64,000 nucleotides of DNA, from positions 186,001-250,000 of the forward strand of contig LLEY01000060.1 in NCBI GenBank assembly GCA_001414485.1. Direction: 5' to 3'. Each line of letters starts with the position of its first letter. The first letter of the stretch is position 1. This document shows, in pieces, positions 23,922 through 35,380 of this stretch. The notes under the pieces were generated by a model. The model saw only the letters and a list, made by a program, of their open reading frames with translations, searched no databases and was not told the origin of the DNA. A program made the translations under genes and the position numbers. The stretch comes from Calycina herbarum. Its lineage: Eukaryota; Ascomycota; Leotiomycetes; Helotiales; Pezizellaceae.

Positions 23922-26900
23922 ATGAATGAATATTTTGGGACGTCAATGTCCCAGCAGGACCTGCAGGCAAGGCTTGCACAGAGAAGACGGAACAATGGGC
24001 AACGAGCCCAGAGCATTTCGATACATCCCCCGGGATCATCGCCCCAAAACCAAAATGGCACATCAATTGGGGGCATGATGGGTGTTGGAGGTGATTCTCT
24101 AGACGATATCATTACGCAAAATGATATGGAATACCACCGACGCCAGAGTTTGCCTCAAGGCTATGTCGCTCCGGACGACGATCGACGGTCCTCGATGATG
24201 GAATTCGGGTCAAGCAATGTCAACGTCAGTCTTGATGATTTTCAGTTTGGGGTACCGACAAGCTCTCAAGACCCGAACCTGCGACGGCAATCGGCTGGCG
24301 GAATGGATATGGCAGGCTATCATAATATGGCTTCGAATATGAATTTGCCAGGTCACCAAATGGTTTTTTCCTCGCCCATGGAACAGTCAAATCCGAATCC
24401 ATTGAACATGGACTCACCTGCAGATCGGTTTCCCGGAATTTCGGCCGATATGGTTCAAAATATGATGGGTTATAATCAAATGATGATGGAAGACTTGTCA
24501 CAAGAGCAGTCAATGGCTCTATTTTCAAATTCTAGTTATCCGCAGGACTATGGAAGTGGGAATTTGGATATGGTATCAAATGAATTCATGCTGCCTCAAA
24601 CTTTAGCCTCATCGGTGCAAAACACGAACGACAACGGCGTCAGAGAAGATAATAACAATGGCATGATGTCAAGTTTATCTGGTCTTGGGGTGTCGGACCG
24701 GCCTGCGGTACAAACACCAACCACGATTAACATGAGTAACAGCATGGGAATGTACAATTCGCCAACAGCTGCCAATAATGTTCCGCCAATTTCACGCGCG
24801 GATTCTTCTTTTAGTATGCCACCTTCCGCTCCTGCAACCGCCGCCCTGACACCCGCTGCTGAGCCTTCAATAAAGCCGGAGCCTGATTATAATGGGATAT
24901 ATTCTTCTAGCGGATTCGATATGTTGGGAATACTGATGAAGGTTGCCACAAGACCAAATCCGGAAATAAACATCGGGAAGGTTGACTTGTCGTGCGCGTT
25001 CGTTGTCTGCGACGTCACCATGCCGGATTGTCCTATTGTCTACGTTTCCGATATCTTTGAACGCTTAACGGGATACAGCAAGTATGAGGTTACAGGCCAG
25101 AACTGCCGCTTCTTGCAATCCCCGGAAGGAAAGGTTCAGGCAGGTCTACGAAGAGAATTCGTTGACAATGATTCCGTCTACTACTTGAAAAATAGAATTT
25201 CTGATAAAAAGGAAGCTCAGCGAAGTTTGATCAACTACCGGAAAGGAGGTCAACCTTTCATGAACCTTCTCACCATGATACCCATCTGTGGTGATGACAG
25301 CGATGAAATCAAATATTTTGTTGGGTTCCAAGTGGATTTGGTCGAGAAACCGACTTCAGTAGAAGGGAAAACTGCGAGTGGCCTATATACCGTTGACTAC
25401 TCCCAGGGGCAGCTACCAAGGTATGTCTGGCAACCTCCTGATGCTCTTGCAAGTCGCGACATTGGCGGGCAAACGATCAGTCGGGATGATGTTTCGGCGG
25501 TCCTCACTTCCATCAACAACCATACTGAGTCAGAACTGGCCAAACGAATGTGGGACAAGGTTCTTTTGGAGAATACAGATGATGTGGTTCATGTTCTTTC
25601 GTTGAAGGGACTGTTTCTATACTTGTCGCCGTCTTGTCGACATGTTTTGGAATATGACGCCTCAGAATTGGTTGGCACTGCATTGTCTTCAGTCTGTCAT
25701 CCCAGTGACATCGTTCCTGTCACTCGAGAATTAAAGGAGACATCTACTGGAGCACCGGTCAATGTGGTTTACCGGATACGACGAAAGAAGAGCGGCTACA
25801 CATGGTTTGAGAGTCACGGTGCCCTGAGTGTTGAGCAAGGCAAAGGTCGAAAGTGTCTCATATTGGTTGGTCGAGAACGGCCTGTATATGCCTTGGCACG
25901 CCATGATGTTGAGAATGCCGGTGGAATTGGGGAAAGTGAAATATGGACAAAACTGTCAACTTCTGGCATGTTTTTGTTCGTTTCGTCGAATGTCCAAACT
26001 CTGCTGGATCGTTCACCGGAACACTTGACGGGGACTAGTATCCAGCTGTTAATGCGCCCGGAATCCAAGATTGAATTTGGACGATCTTTGGAGAAGGCGA
26101 GGACAGGAAAGCGAGTCGTATACAAGCATGAGATCATAAACAAGCGAGGAGTGGGATTGCAGGCGCAAACCACACTCTACCCGGGAGATGCTGCAGAAGG
26201 CTCTAAACCCACATTTCTTGTTGCGCAAACGCGCCTGCTAAAGACCTCTTCAAGGACTATCGCTCAGCCTGGATCAGCTCACACCGGAAGCAATAAACCT
26301 CTGCTGTTTTCTCAAAACCAGTCCCAGGGCTCGACCCCGCTCGGTGTCTCTACAACAGATAATGAACCCACCCCAAATACCATGGCATCTCTTGGTATCA
26401 TTACACAGGCTGGAGGCGGTGGACTTGCGATTGGCACACAAGATTTGGCATTGGCATCTGAGGACAACATTTTCGACGAGTTGAAGACGACTAGATGCAC
26501 AAGCTGGCAATTTGAGCTTCGCCAAATGGAGAAGAGTAATCGATTGTTGTCTGAGGAGCTGGCCGTTCTGCTAGCCAACAAGAAGAAACGGAAGAGGCGC
26601 AAAGGACCTGGACCACTGCAGAGAGACTGTGCGAATTGCCATACCCGAACCACGCCAGAGTGGAGAAGAGGACCTAGTGGGCAGAGGGATCTATGTAACA
26701 GCTGTGGACTGCGTTGGGCTAAACAGGTAAGTCGTAATAATTCTGAAAACAGTGGCACACTCCGATCATCAGGAAAGGGCACGTCCCAATCAGATTCCTC
26801 CACATCTCGAAGTTAAATCCCTCTCGCCATCGCGGTTGCTGTTTGAAATTCTTGTATTGTTTCTGTTTCCGTTGCTTTATGCGGCGTACACTTCGCCAAA

Positions 26901-27539
26901 TGCCTTGTGTTTTAGCATGCATCTTTAGCAAAAGGACCGGAGCGTATCGAGCCACCAGAAGTCATTTGCTGTTTGCCGATATCTCGCCATCGGATCTGTT
27001 CTCTCCGTTATCTCTACAATACGCTTTTTTTGTCATCATATGTATACGCTTTGTACTCACCGCCAATATCCAGAACCCTGTCTGAAATCGCTTACTCTGC
27101 CTTGTTGCCTTCGTAATTTGCTCTCTACAACGTTAGCAGTTCCCCATATTCTTTTTCTTCTGCTTCTGATTTTTGTCTCATTCATTGCTCTGTCTTCATG
27201 ACATCACTAAATGACTCAAACACCTAGACTAACGACGGGTCCTCTTCTTAGACTGGTCGTGTATCTCCGCGCAATTCGAATCGAGGTAGTGGTGACAAAT
27301 CACCGAAATCGACGAGTCCGCTCCACAAGGAGATTACGAACGGGAGCTTGTCGAATAGGCCGAATCTGAATCCGGATCCGAGGGAGGGATTGGTGGATGT
27401 TAAAGGCACGGGAGGGGCGAGTAAGCCGAAGGTGCTTGGAGGGAGGAGTACGGTTGATAGTATGCCCGTTCATGAACAGTCTGTGGGATACAATGATGGA
27501 GGTGAGAGGGGAATTACGACACTGGTGGAAGAGGGGTAG
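23922..27539 (+). CDS. wc-1: White collar-1 blue-light receptor and GATA factor
   Basis: Two exons, 23922..26726 and 27252..27539, give 1030 residues. WC-1 binds flavin and, with WC-2, drives light- and clock-controlled transcription in the nucleus. Order of parts: a Met/Asn/Ser-rich N-terminus; the LOV domain at about 335-480, with GQNCRFLQ holding the adduct cysteine at residue 395; a second PAS at about 545-660; a third PAS at about 675-770; a basic stretch KKKRKRRKGPG; a GATA zinc finger from Cys903 (CANCHTRTTPEWRRGP, LCNSCGLRWAKQ); and a tail beginning TGRVSPRNSNRG. The tail lies across a 525-nt intron (GTAAGT...TTCTTAG). Without splicing the frame runs 30 further codons to a stop at 26816. 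The start is the first ATG of the long frame; an upstream exon is not excluded. Confidence 0.95.
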
Positions 27540-28067
27540 ATGGAAAGGGTGGGTTGAATGAAGGACGATTAGAAAGGTCGTTGTGATGATTACCACGAAC
27601 CTTTTATTTTGGGTCTTCTTGCTTTTGGTTGGGTGGATTTGCGGAATCCCATTGCTTTTCCTGCCGGGCCTTACATTTGGCAATAAAACTGGAGGCAAGC
27701 TTTGATTCATTTTTCACAAGAGCGAGTCTTGTTTGTTGGGAGGGATGATGTTGCGATACCCCGATATCAAGAAAAATTATGGTCGGAGTCCATTCCCTTC
27801 GGATCGGGGGCTGAGGATATAGGGAGGGAAGGCGTTTATATACTCTTTTCTCCTTTTTTTTCACATTTGATGAGGGGTGGATACCTTTGTTTATATTCTC
27901 ATGTCGCGACAACCCATGTTTATTTTTGATTCCTCGCAAAACAATGATATCACCACTGGCCATTCATTTATCTAGCACAATGAAAAGAAAATTCCACCAT
28001 CCACTTTCCATCGAACTTTGGCGCACGTGGGATGTGATTAGATTTTTTGAGATGAGGGGGAGATATC
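27540..28067. other. Convergent 3' region of wc-1 and GRC3
   Basis: About 530 bp holding the 3' ends of two converging genes. A T-rich tract lies near 27850-27865. No gene or repeat recognised. Confidence 0.4.
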
Positions 28068-30574
28068 CTAATCGCCGTCCCCTGATTTTCCTAAATCCCT
28101 TCGAACTCGCCAAACTCGGGCCCCAACTCCTCGACCTTGGGAACCTTCTAATTTCTCTACCCAGGGGACACTCTCGAATGCGTCGTGCGTTTCAACATCC
28201 GCTTTCCCATCGCCTGAGCCTTGTTCCTCTTCATCCGAGCTATCCTCCTTGCTCTTCGACTTCAACGCCCCCTCCCTCGAATTCAATTCCTCGGTATACG
28301 CCCAGCCGGGTGTATCGAGTTTCCCACTGACCAAGATGACTTTTTTCCCTGCATCGTTGAGAGCTTCTAGTTGAGCTGAAGGGATTGAAGTTAGGACTTG
28401 GAGTCTTTTGCGGGGGACGTCGATTCCTCTTACTAGCAGCAGGCCGAGGGATTGCGAGGATTGTGGGGGAAGAGGAGGGGGTGAGGGGTGGAAGTAGGGG
28501 ATGTTTTCGGGGGTTTGTGTTATTGTTAGTCTTTGGAGGGTGGGGAGGAGGCGGTGGGGGATGGTAGTTGGCTTCTTGGTCGTCTTGGGAGGGGTGGTGG
28601 TGGTAAGGGAGATGAAATCTTGGGTTTGTGGTTTTGTTTTTGGTGGGGTTTTAGTTGTGACTTCTTTTTTGGTTTCGTCTTTGAGTTCCCAACCTGGGAT
28701 TGCGGATGTGTCTTCAATAACCACAAGGGAAAGCAAAGAGCCATTGATCGTTTCCGCTAGCAGACTTGGGGGTGGCTGTTCCCCATAACACATCACTCCC
28801 AAAATCCCAGCCCCTTCCCCTTGATACTTGATTTCCCAAGGTCGAAATGATGTCAAAGGGGTATTGTTCCATGAGAGTTTTCCTTCTGTAGTGGGATTCA
28901 AATGGAAATAAGACATATACTGCATAGTCCTCAGATGCGCCGCCGTTCTCGTAGTAAACTCACTACTCTGAGAAGGTAATGTATAAAGCGGTGTCGATTT
29001 CGCAGCTTCTTTTAGACTCTCTACTACTTCTCTAGGTCCTTCTTCCGACATGTAGAGGACTTCTGTGGGTCGGACTTTGGTTATTAGTTCGACTAGTATT
29101 TCGAGCCCGGTTCCTAGGACCCATCCGGGCGTGTTGATAATTAGGGGACACTTTGGGAAGTTTGAGAGGAGCTTTCGGTAGTGGGTGTAAAGATCGGAGG
29201 CGCAGGCCATGTAGAGGGTTGGATCCATTGATGGGGTTATTGCTGAGATGGCGTGGGTGCGGAGGGTTTGGCCTCTGTCGCTGGGTCGAGGATGGGTGTA
29301 TGGTGGTCCAAAATTTGGATCTCGGATGTGGGTGAGGGAGAGGCTTCCGGGGATTGAGTATTCTGGCTGTCCGGGATCGAGATCGAGTAATGCTATTCCT
29401 TGGCTTTTGGCGTTGTAATTTGAAGAGAGTAGCTTGTTTGTTAGGAGTCTTGCGAATGTTGACTTGCCGGATGCTTTAGGTCCACATATCATGGTGATTT
29501 GGTTTTTTGGTGATTCGGAAGTTGCTATTCGTGAGAGTGTGGCATTCCATTCTGGTGGGGAAATCAGAGGTTGTAGGTACGATTTTGGTGGGTTGTCTTG
29601 AGATGGAAATAACTGTCGTGAGGTATTAGAATTGTGATGTCTGAAATGTGAATTTGGTCTTACCATTTGGTATGTGCCAGGCTTTTGTTTCCGCAATAAG
29701 TACTCAAAGTCAGGACCCAAAGGACCACAGTCCTCGTTCCATAATTTTCCGAAAAGAGGGGATAGACCTTGTAAAGTCTCCAAGCCACTTTTATATGACT
29801 GAAAGCAGATTTCGGCGTGGTTGACATCAGTAGCTGAACAACGTATCACTGGAAGAGAATGCGATGCAGGCGAATAGACCATGTAAGATTTCTTCGACGC
29901 AGTCAATGTGGCTCCAAGAAGAGTAATCTCCCCCTTTTGAACGATCATCTCATACTGGCCGAGTATAACCAATCGCTAAGAGTTATCAGAATTCTGCTCC
30001 AGAGAGGTCTCAAAACTCTACTTACTTCGCCAGGTGACAAGCGCACGAGTAAACCTCGATTCTTGAGTTCCTTGACATTTTCCTTGCTTGGCTTGAAGGT
30101 AGATAGGGCCACAGAGGGCCGATTGATGAGTATTTCCGGGGATTCAGCATCTGATTCGGATCTTAAAAATGTTAGACATATTATAAGATAGAATCAAGCA
30201 GAGAAAAGCATACGAAGTAGAGGCACTGTCATCGTCCGAAATCATAGGCTCATCTGGGATGACCTTCTTATTCAAAGTTGTCTCTACGGTTGGGCGTTCT
30301 TTCGCATAACTTTCAAGCACTGGCCGAAGTCCCCTAGAGGCAAAAAGCTCTGGTTCTTCTTGACTTTTGGGTCTCGGTGATATTTCACTTCCATTTTGCG
30401 CCGGTCGACCTTGGGCTTGAGATTGGAGCGCTGCTCTTCTGGCTGCGATGGCGCTCAAAGCTATGATTCATCATCAGCAAAGTTATTTTGGATTTTTTGG
30501 ATTTGATTAAACTACTAACGAGGAGTGTTTGCTGGACTTTCCAGCTTTCGTTTCTTTCTTGGAGAAGAAGACAT
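28068..30574 (-). CDS. GRC3: Polynucleotide 5'-hydroxyl kinase GRC3 (NOL9)
   Basis: Five exons, 30574..30520, 30460..30214, 30161..30026, 29975..29664 and 29612..28068, give 764 residues. Grc3 phosphorylates the 5'-OH end made by Las1 at ITS2 in pre-rRNA processing and also acts in Pol I termination. The P-loop GPKASGKST is at about residues 294-302, followed by LLDLDPGQPEYS and LIINTPGWVLGTG, all typical of the Clp1/Grc3 kinase fold. The N-terminus has a nuclear-type basic stretch (SPRKKRKLES). The fourth intron (51 nt) is a stop-free multiple of three, and retention would add 17 residues. The gene diverges from RPA34 with only 198 bp between start codons. Family assignment is firm. Confidence 0.93.
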
Positions 30575-30772
30575 CACTATGGTTGTGAATATTAAGCTGT
30601 TCAGTTGACAATTAGCGCTGGGAAATCCACAAGGCTGACAAAATTAGGATCCGAAGTTCTGCCGGGGTTAGAAAAAAAAGTTTAGAGCCTGAAGCTTCCA
30701 CCTCTCTAAACTCCACCACAACTTCACAGGAACATCCAATCCACAGATTTGTTTCTGTGAAAAGTCAACACA
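30575..30772. promoter_or_regulatory. Bidirectional promoter GRC3 / RPA34
   Basis: A 198-bp interval between two divergent ATGs. Both products act on the Pol I / pre-rRNA axis, so co-regulation is plausible. There is an A(8) tract at about 30673-30680 and no clear TATA box. Confidence 0.55.
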
Positions 30773-31818
30773 ATGGCGAAAACTACCCCATCGTTAAAGC
30801 GCATGGCAAAGGACGCCAAGGACAAAGCGGCGCCTGCTCCTAAGAAATTCAAGAAAAAGTCTTCCCCGCCAAAGCAGCTGAGCACAGAAATGGTGGTCGA
30901 CAGCGACGATGATGAAGAATCCCCTGAGGAAATCAGCGACGACGACTCGTTACCCGAGAATCCAGTGGCCTCGAAGTCCAAGGTCAATGGCAAATTACCA
31001 GCGCCTGATGGGAGCGACAGCTCCAGCGAAAACGAGAGTGAAAGCGATGAAGAGGATGCTGCCGAGAGCGATGAAGAAGGCGAGGAGGAGGAGGAGCAGG
31101 AAGAACCACCAGCAGCTAAAAAGGCATCAAAGCCTACAGTGTAAGTGTATCTGCGGGGTATCAATTATACAAGCTAACTCTCCGCAGACAATTCGCAAAA
31201 GAGCCGACCCCCCCACCTGCCGCGCCCAAGCCCGCCGCAGCCTACAAACCCCCAACTGGATTCGAACCCATACCCATAGGAGAAGGCGCCTCCCAAGTTG
31301 CCAAACCATTTAAGTCGTCTAAATTGGCTGGGAAACAATTGTGGTACTTTACTGCGCCAGCGTCTATACCCATTTCCTCGATTCAAGAAATGTCACTACT
31401 GGGCGCAAAAAATGGCGACGTAGTATACTCTAAGGATGGCAATGATTATGGATTTAGCACGACCCAGAAGGAAGAGAACACATATACTAGCATTCTAGTC
31501 CCTAGTTCCGCAGAAAATGGATACACAATGGGTAGGTAATTGAAATCCAAATCCTTGCACATTTCATGGCTGACAAAAATTCTAGTACCCAAGTCCGTCG
31601 ATCAGGTATTACATCTCGGGCCAATTGCCAAACAACCAGGCGCGAATGCCACATCCTCGAAGGCGACCGTTCCAGCTCCAAAGCCCGTTCGACAACAACC
31701 CAAAGGATTGAAGATGCGATTTTTCCCTATTGGGTTTGGTAAAGAAGAAACGGCGAGACTAGGTTCAAGCTCAGACGAAAGCGGCTCTGAAGAAGAAACA
31801 CAGGAGCCTTCACAGTAA
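30773..31818 (+). CDS. RPA34: RNA polymerase I subunit RPA34
   Basis: Three exons, 30773..31140, 31188..31531 and 31586..31818, give 314 residues. RPA34.5 pairs with RPA49 on Pol I and supports elongation, in the nucleolus. The N-terminus is Lys-rich, followed by an acidic Ser/Asp/Glu block (SDDDEESPEEISDDDS) where many nucleolar proteins have one. The recognisable core is YKPPTGFEPIPI and then GKQLWYFTAPASIPISSIQE. The C-terminus has LKMRFFPIGFG and another acidic Ser tail. Introns are 47 and 54 nt with canonical ends. Assignment rests on the PP-GF and QLW-FTAP-IP segments plus the context next to GRC3. Confidence 0.82.
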
Positions 31819-32386
31819 AAGGTCAATCAATGTATATGCATGCTGGAGTTTAAAAGGATGGGGGCGTTTTCGTATACTGATTTATTCGAGGGATGGATTT
31901 TTGATGTCTTCATTTGGCTGAGTTGATATCATACCCTTCGAGATACCAATGCATGTTGTCTCACACAGTTTATCTCCACGATTTGGTTGAATTAATCTTG
32001 CTGTAGGGAGGGATGTGACAGGTATAGAAAATATTATCAAGTATTGTGTATATGAAAAGCCATTTCTCTACGTTGCAAGTCTTTTCTCCAGGAATGACGC
32101 CGAATTTTCTATAGCAAAGCAATTCATGACAGCATTAGGGTATTTTGTTTTGATGTACTTGAACGCTCTATTAATGCGAGAAAAGGGATATCTATCGAGT
32201 TACTGGGGTATATCAGCGAAAGAAAAGAGAGAAAGAAAACAGCTAGGTACATCCAGTTTGATGCCCCCATTCTCCCATACAAATGAAAGCAAGTAACAAA
32301 AGAAGCGAACGACAGTTCGATATTTCAACAACACCACACGCCAACGCCAAATCATACACTTAAGCGACCATCCTCTCATCCACCTC
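31819..32386. other. Convergent 3' region of RPA34 and the RTA1 gene
   Basis: No gene supported. A 93-codon frame at 32015-32296 has no family resemblance. Confidence 0.4.
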
Positions 32387-33606
32387 TTATGATCTCGCCC
32401 TCCCAGCTTCAACATCAGTCCCAACATCTGACTTCACAGTCTCTCCTCTCCCCTCAGCATGCGTCTCCCAAAATCTATCCTCCAACTTGTTCCCTCTCAA
32501 CATACCCCCCATATCAAAAGGATCCAAAACCGTGACATACCACTTCCTCTTATCCTCATATCCAGGCCCCTCGATTTCCGTAACTCCATCCGTAGCAAGA
32601 TATATCTTATTGTTCCTAGGCAAGAACCTCATCGGATGATATACATTCAATAAAAAGGTATTGAGAACCATAAGTACCGCTTCGAAAAGCCAGAAATACC
32701 ACTCATATCGCAACAAAGGGGACAGGGTACCAGGTTCGAGGTTGGCAAAGTTGAGCGAGGAGACGGTGAAGTATTCTACTGTTCGGTAGATGGTTCGGAT
32801 TCCGATGAGGGCTGAGGATATGTAGAGGGTTCGCAGGGCGGAGGTTAGGTTGTGGGGTGTGAGATTTGCTTTTTTGCAGCGACGGTGGAAGGTGTTTGCT
32901 AGGGTGACGAAGAGACATAGCACGACCAGTTGGAGGACTAGTGCGGTTTTTAAGAGGGCTTTTCCAATGTCTTGTTTTGATTTTGGGAGGGTAGTGTTTG
33001 ATACGTAGGCTGCCCCATTGGCATTCAAGGCTTCGATTACAGAGGAGATGAAGCCGAAGGTTGTGAGGACTCGGCCGGGGTGGATGGGGGAGTGGTAGGG
33101 GACGTAGTATAGGATCCGACCGAGGATGAAGTAGTTTGCTAATTCGTAGAGGGGTCTGGAGTGTGGGATTATTTTAGTGGTTTTGTCAATGGAAATGAAG
33201 TGGAGACAAGGAGGGAAAGTGAAGGAGGGTACTTGCGGTGCAGCATAAATCAGTACCAGACTGGAAATGAAAACCTCGACGTTACCATAGTTGAAAGCTC
33301 CTACTTCTCGCATAATGTAGCCGGCGACAAATATCAGTGCGGCCCAAGGAAAGACACCGGTTACTTTCCAGCATTTATAACGACTTTGGAGATGTTAGTG
33401 AGAATCAGGTCATAGGGACACGATAGAACCTACATGCATTGGTATCCATGCCAAAGCATCGAAATACCAAAGAGCAAAGCAAATACTACTGGTGCTCCCT
33501 TATTTGGGGCATAAAACCATAGACTACCGTCGACTATAGAAGTTCTAATTAGCAAACGTGTTCTATTGAAAGGTATGGGGAACCTACCATAATTTCCGTC
33601 CTCCAT
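32387..33606 (-). CDS. RTA1-like seven-helix membrane protein
   Basis: Four exons, 33606..33588, 33533..33434, 33383..33237 and 33155..32387, give 344 residues. RTA1 proteins (yeast Rta1, Rsb1) are plasma-membrane or ER proteins tied to sphingoid-base export and resistance to toxic lipids and azoles. Several hydrophobic helices are visible (VVFALLFGISMLWHGYQC, FPWAALIFVAGYIM, TALVLQLVVLCLFVTLA), with the family segment ELANYFILGRILYYVPYHSP-HPGRVL. The third intron has a GC donor (CC|GCAAGT...CTCCAG); a GT donor would not restore the expected PLYELANYF junction. The first exon is only 19 nt of coding sequence. The C-terminus is charged and cytoplasmic in character. Confidence 0.85.
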
Positions 33607-34842
33607 TGCAGCCAACTATTGGGTTGTTCAATTGCAAGAGTTCGCAACTAGAAAGGAACTTGAAGGTGATTCGTGGCAAACGAAACTGTCCCAATGACGT
33701 TTTCCAGCCTTTGTGTCAGTGGGCAATCTTTCCCAAAGTTGTCGAGGAGATGATCCAAGCGAAAAAACAAAGCTATGATCAAAAATAAGTAATTGTATTA
33801 TTTGGTACTTCAAACGAATTATCTAGGAAAAAATCCAAACCTTCCCTTCACATATATATATCCTCAAGCTTCTATTATAATTACCCCGAGCGTGCAGGAG
33901 GCTGAAATCACGCATCTCAAACGGGTACATGAATACGAAGAACCCTGTAAGCCACTCGCTTAGCGCCGTCATGGGGCGTTGAATGGCTGAAAATACGCGG
34001 ATACAAAACCATCAAAAACCAAATCGACGAGCTTGTTTGCACCTCCTCTACCTCCAGGTCTGGGGAAATTGGGCCAAACGAATAAGAAATTAGGTAAGAA
34101 AAAGATCGCATGTCTTCCTGGCAATGCCTCGTTTTTTGTGCGACTTGAGGATCTCCATGTGGGCTTTCTTATTCGTGGAATAGCGTAGCTGTGCCAGGTG
34201 AGGGGAATCAAAGGTCGGGATCGGAATGCGTTGATTTTTTCACGTTGGTCGGGCGATTTTCAGAGGCGTTTGCCAGCAGGGTGGTTAGGCGATATAAGAT
34301 GTGGGCGAAACGGGAGAGCGTCAGACGGATGAATGTCCCTCCAGATGCGGCTAGTCACTGGTCAGGCATCCCTGGGCTGAGGAGTGCTTAATACCTCTCC
34401 CAAGACTTTCCAAAGCTAGTTTAATTTTGATTTATACGCGTATGTTCGGGGTATTTTGAGGTTAGCTTGAGGGTCAGGATAGGCGTTTAGCGAGATGGGG
34501 TCCCTTCCCCTGCAGAATGTTACATTGGTCAGATTTCCCGATGCAAATAGTAAGAGGCTGGGCCATTGCCCTCAGCACCCTCCTATATTATTACTCCACA
34601 TATGCTCGGGCAATCGTAGCTAATGTCCAAGGAGCTTCCGGAGAATAGAGAGAGTGGTTCCTGAGTCTTTTAACCATCCAAAATAAAGATTTTAATTTCC
34701 TAGCTAATTTGAACAAATCTTGGGTGTGCCGAGTGCAATTACTGGCTTTCTTATAAGCATGTGCTGCTTCTGTAAAGCTCATCAATCTTGCGAGAATTTA
34801 CGAAGTACTAAAAGGAGAGAGGGACCAATGCGTCATCGGCCA
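33607..34842. other. Intergenic, nothing recognised
   Basis: Over 1.2 kb without a supported gene. Small open frames here lack family resemblance and splice context. Confidence 0.35.
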
Positions 34843-35102
34843 ATCACGTTACTACTTTATAGTATTAAGTTGTGAGTCGAGTAAGTTAAGCTGAGAGTAT
34901 TTAATAATTAAGTTGACAGTTAAGTTAATTAAATAAAGTCTCAAATTTTTCATAAGTATAGAGTCTCAGGTACTTACTCTTATTTAATAATAAATATCCT
35001 AGACAGTTTAGAAGACTTGAGTTATTTCAACAAACTACGGAGGTGGTTTATAGCGAGTTTAGAGTAGGGGTAGACAGAATTAGTAAATAAAGCATACCAG
35101 GT
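34843..35102 (+). repeat. AT-rich repeat family R2, long copy 1
   Basis: Begins ATCACGTTACTACTTTATAG and ends near AATTAGTAAATAAAGCATACC. It aligns over its whole length with 38632-38923. Mismatches are mostly C/T and G/A, and A+T is very high, consistent with repeat-induced point mutation. The two copies lie in direct orientation on either side of the permease gene. Confidence 0.6.
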
Positions 35103-35380
35103 CCTCTTCCAATCTTGTGGACTTCAACTTAATTCGTGTCTAATACCTTCAGTCAACAGCGCGATGCTGGAAATCAGTAGACTCTCTTCTTTCTTTTGGA
35201 ATGTCCAGAGATTCGACATCAGAGCAAAGAAAAGTTTTAGAATCTATTATCAAGTCTCTAAATTTTTGGTTGACAGCAAACAAGCATCCGAAAGCATAAA
35301 TTAATATTATTCTAATTAGCCAAACGCTTCACATACGTTTGATAGCATCACAAGCTATCATGATAGCCACCCTTAAAATC
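35103..35380. other. 3' flank of the permease gene
   Basis: Nothing recognised. Confidence 0.3.

Noticed and set aside
28501..28788. Gly/Val-rich plus-strand frames within GRC3
   Set aside because: Shadows of the Pro/Thr/Lys-rich linker of GRC3 on the opposite strand.
30724..31164. 146-codon antisense Ser-rich frame
   Set aside because: Shadow of the acidic Ser/Asp/Glu block of RPA34.
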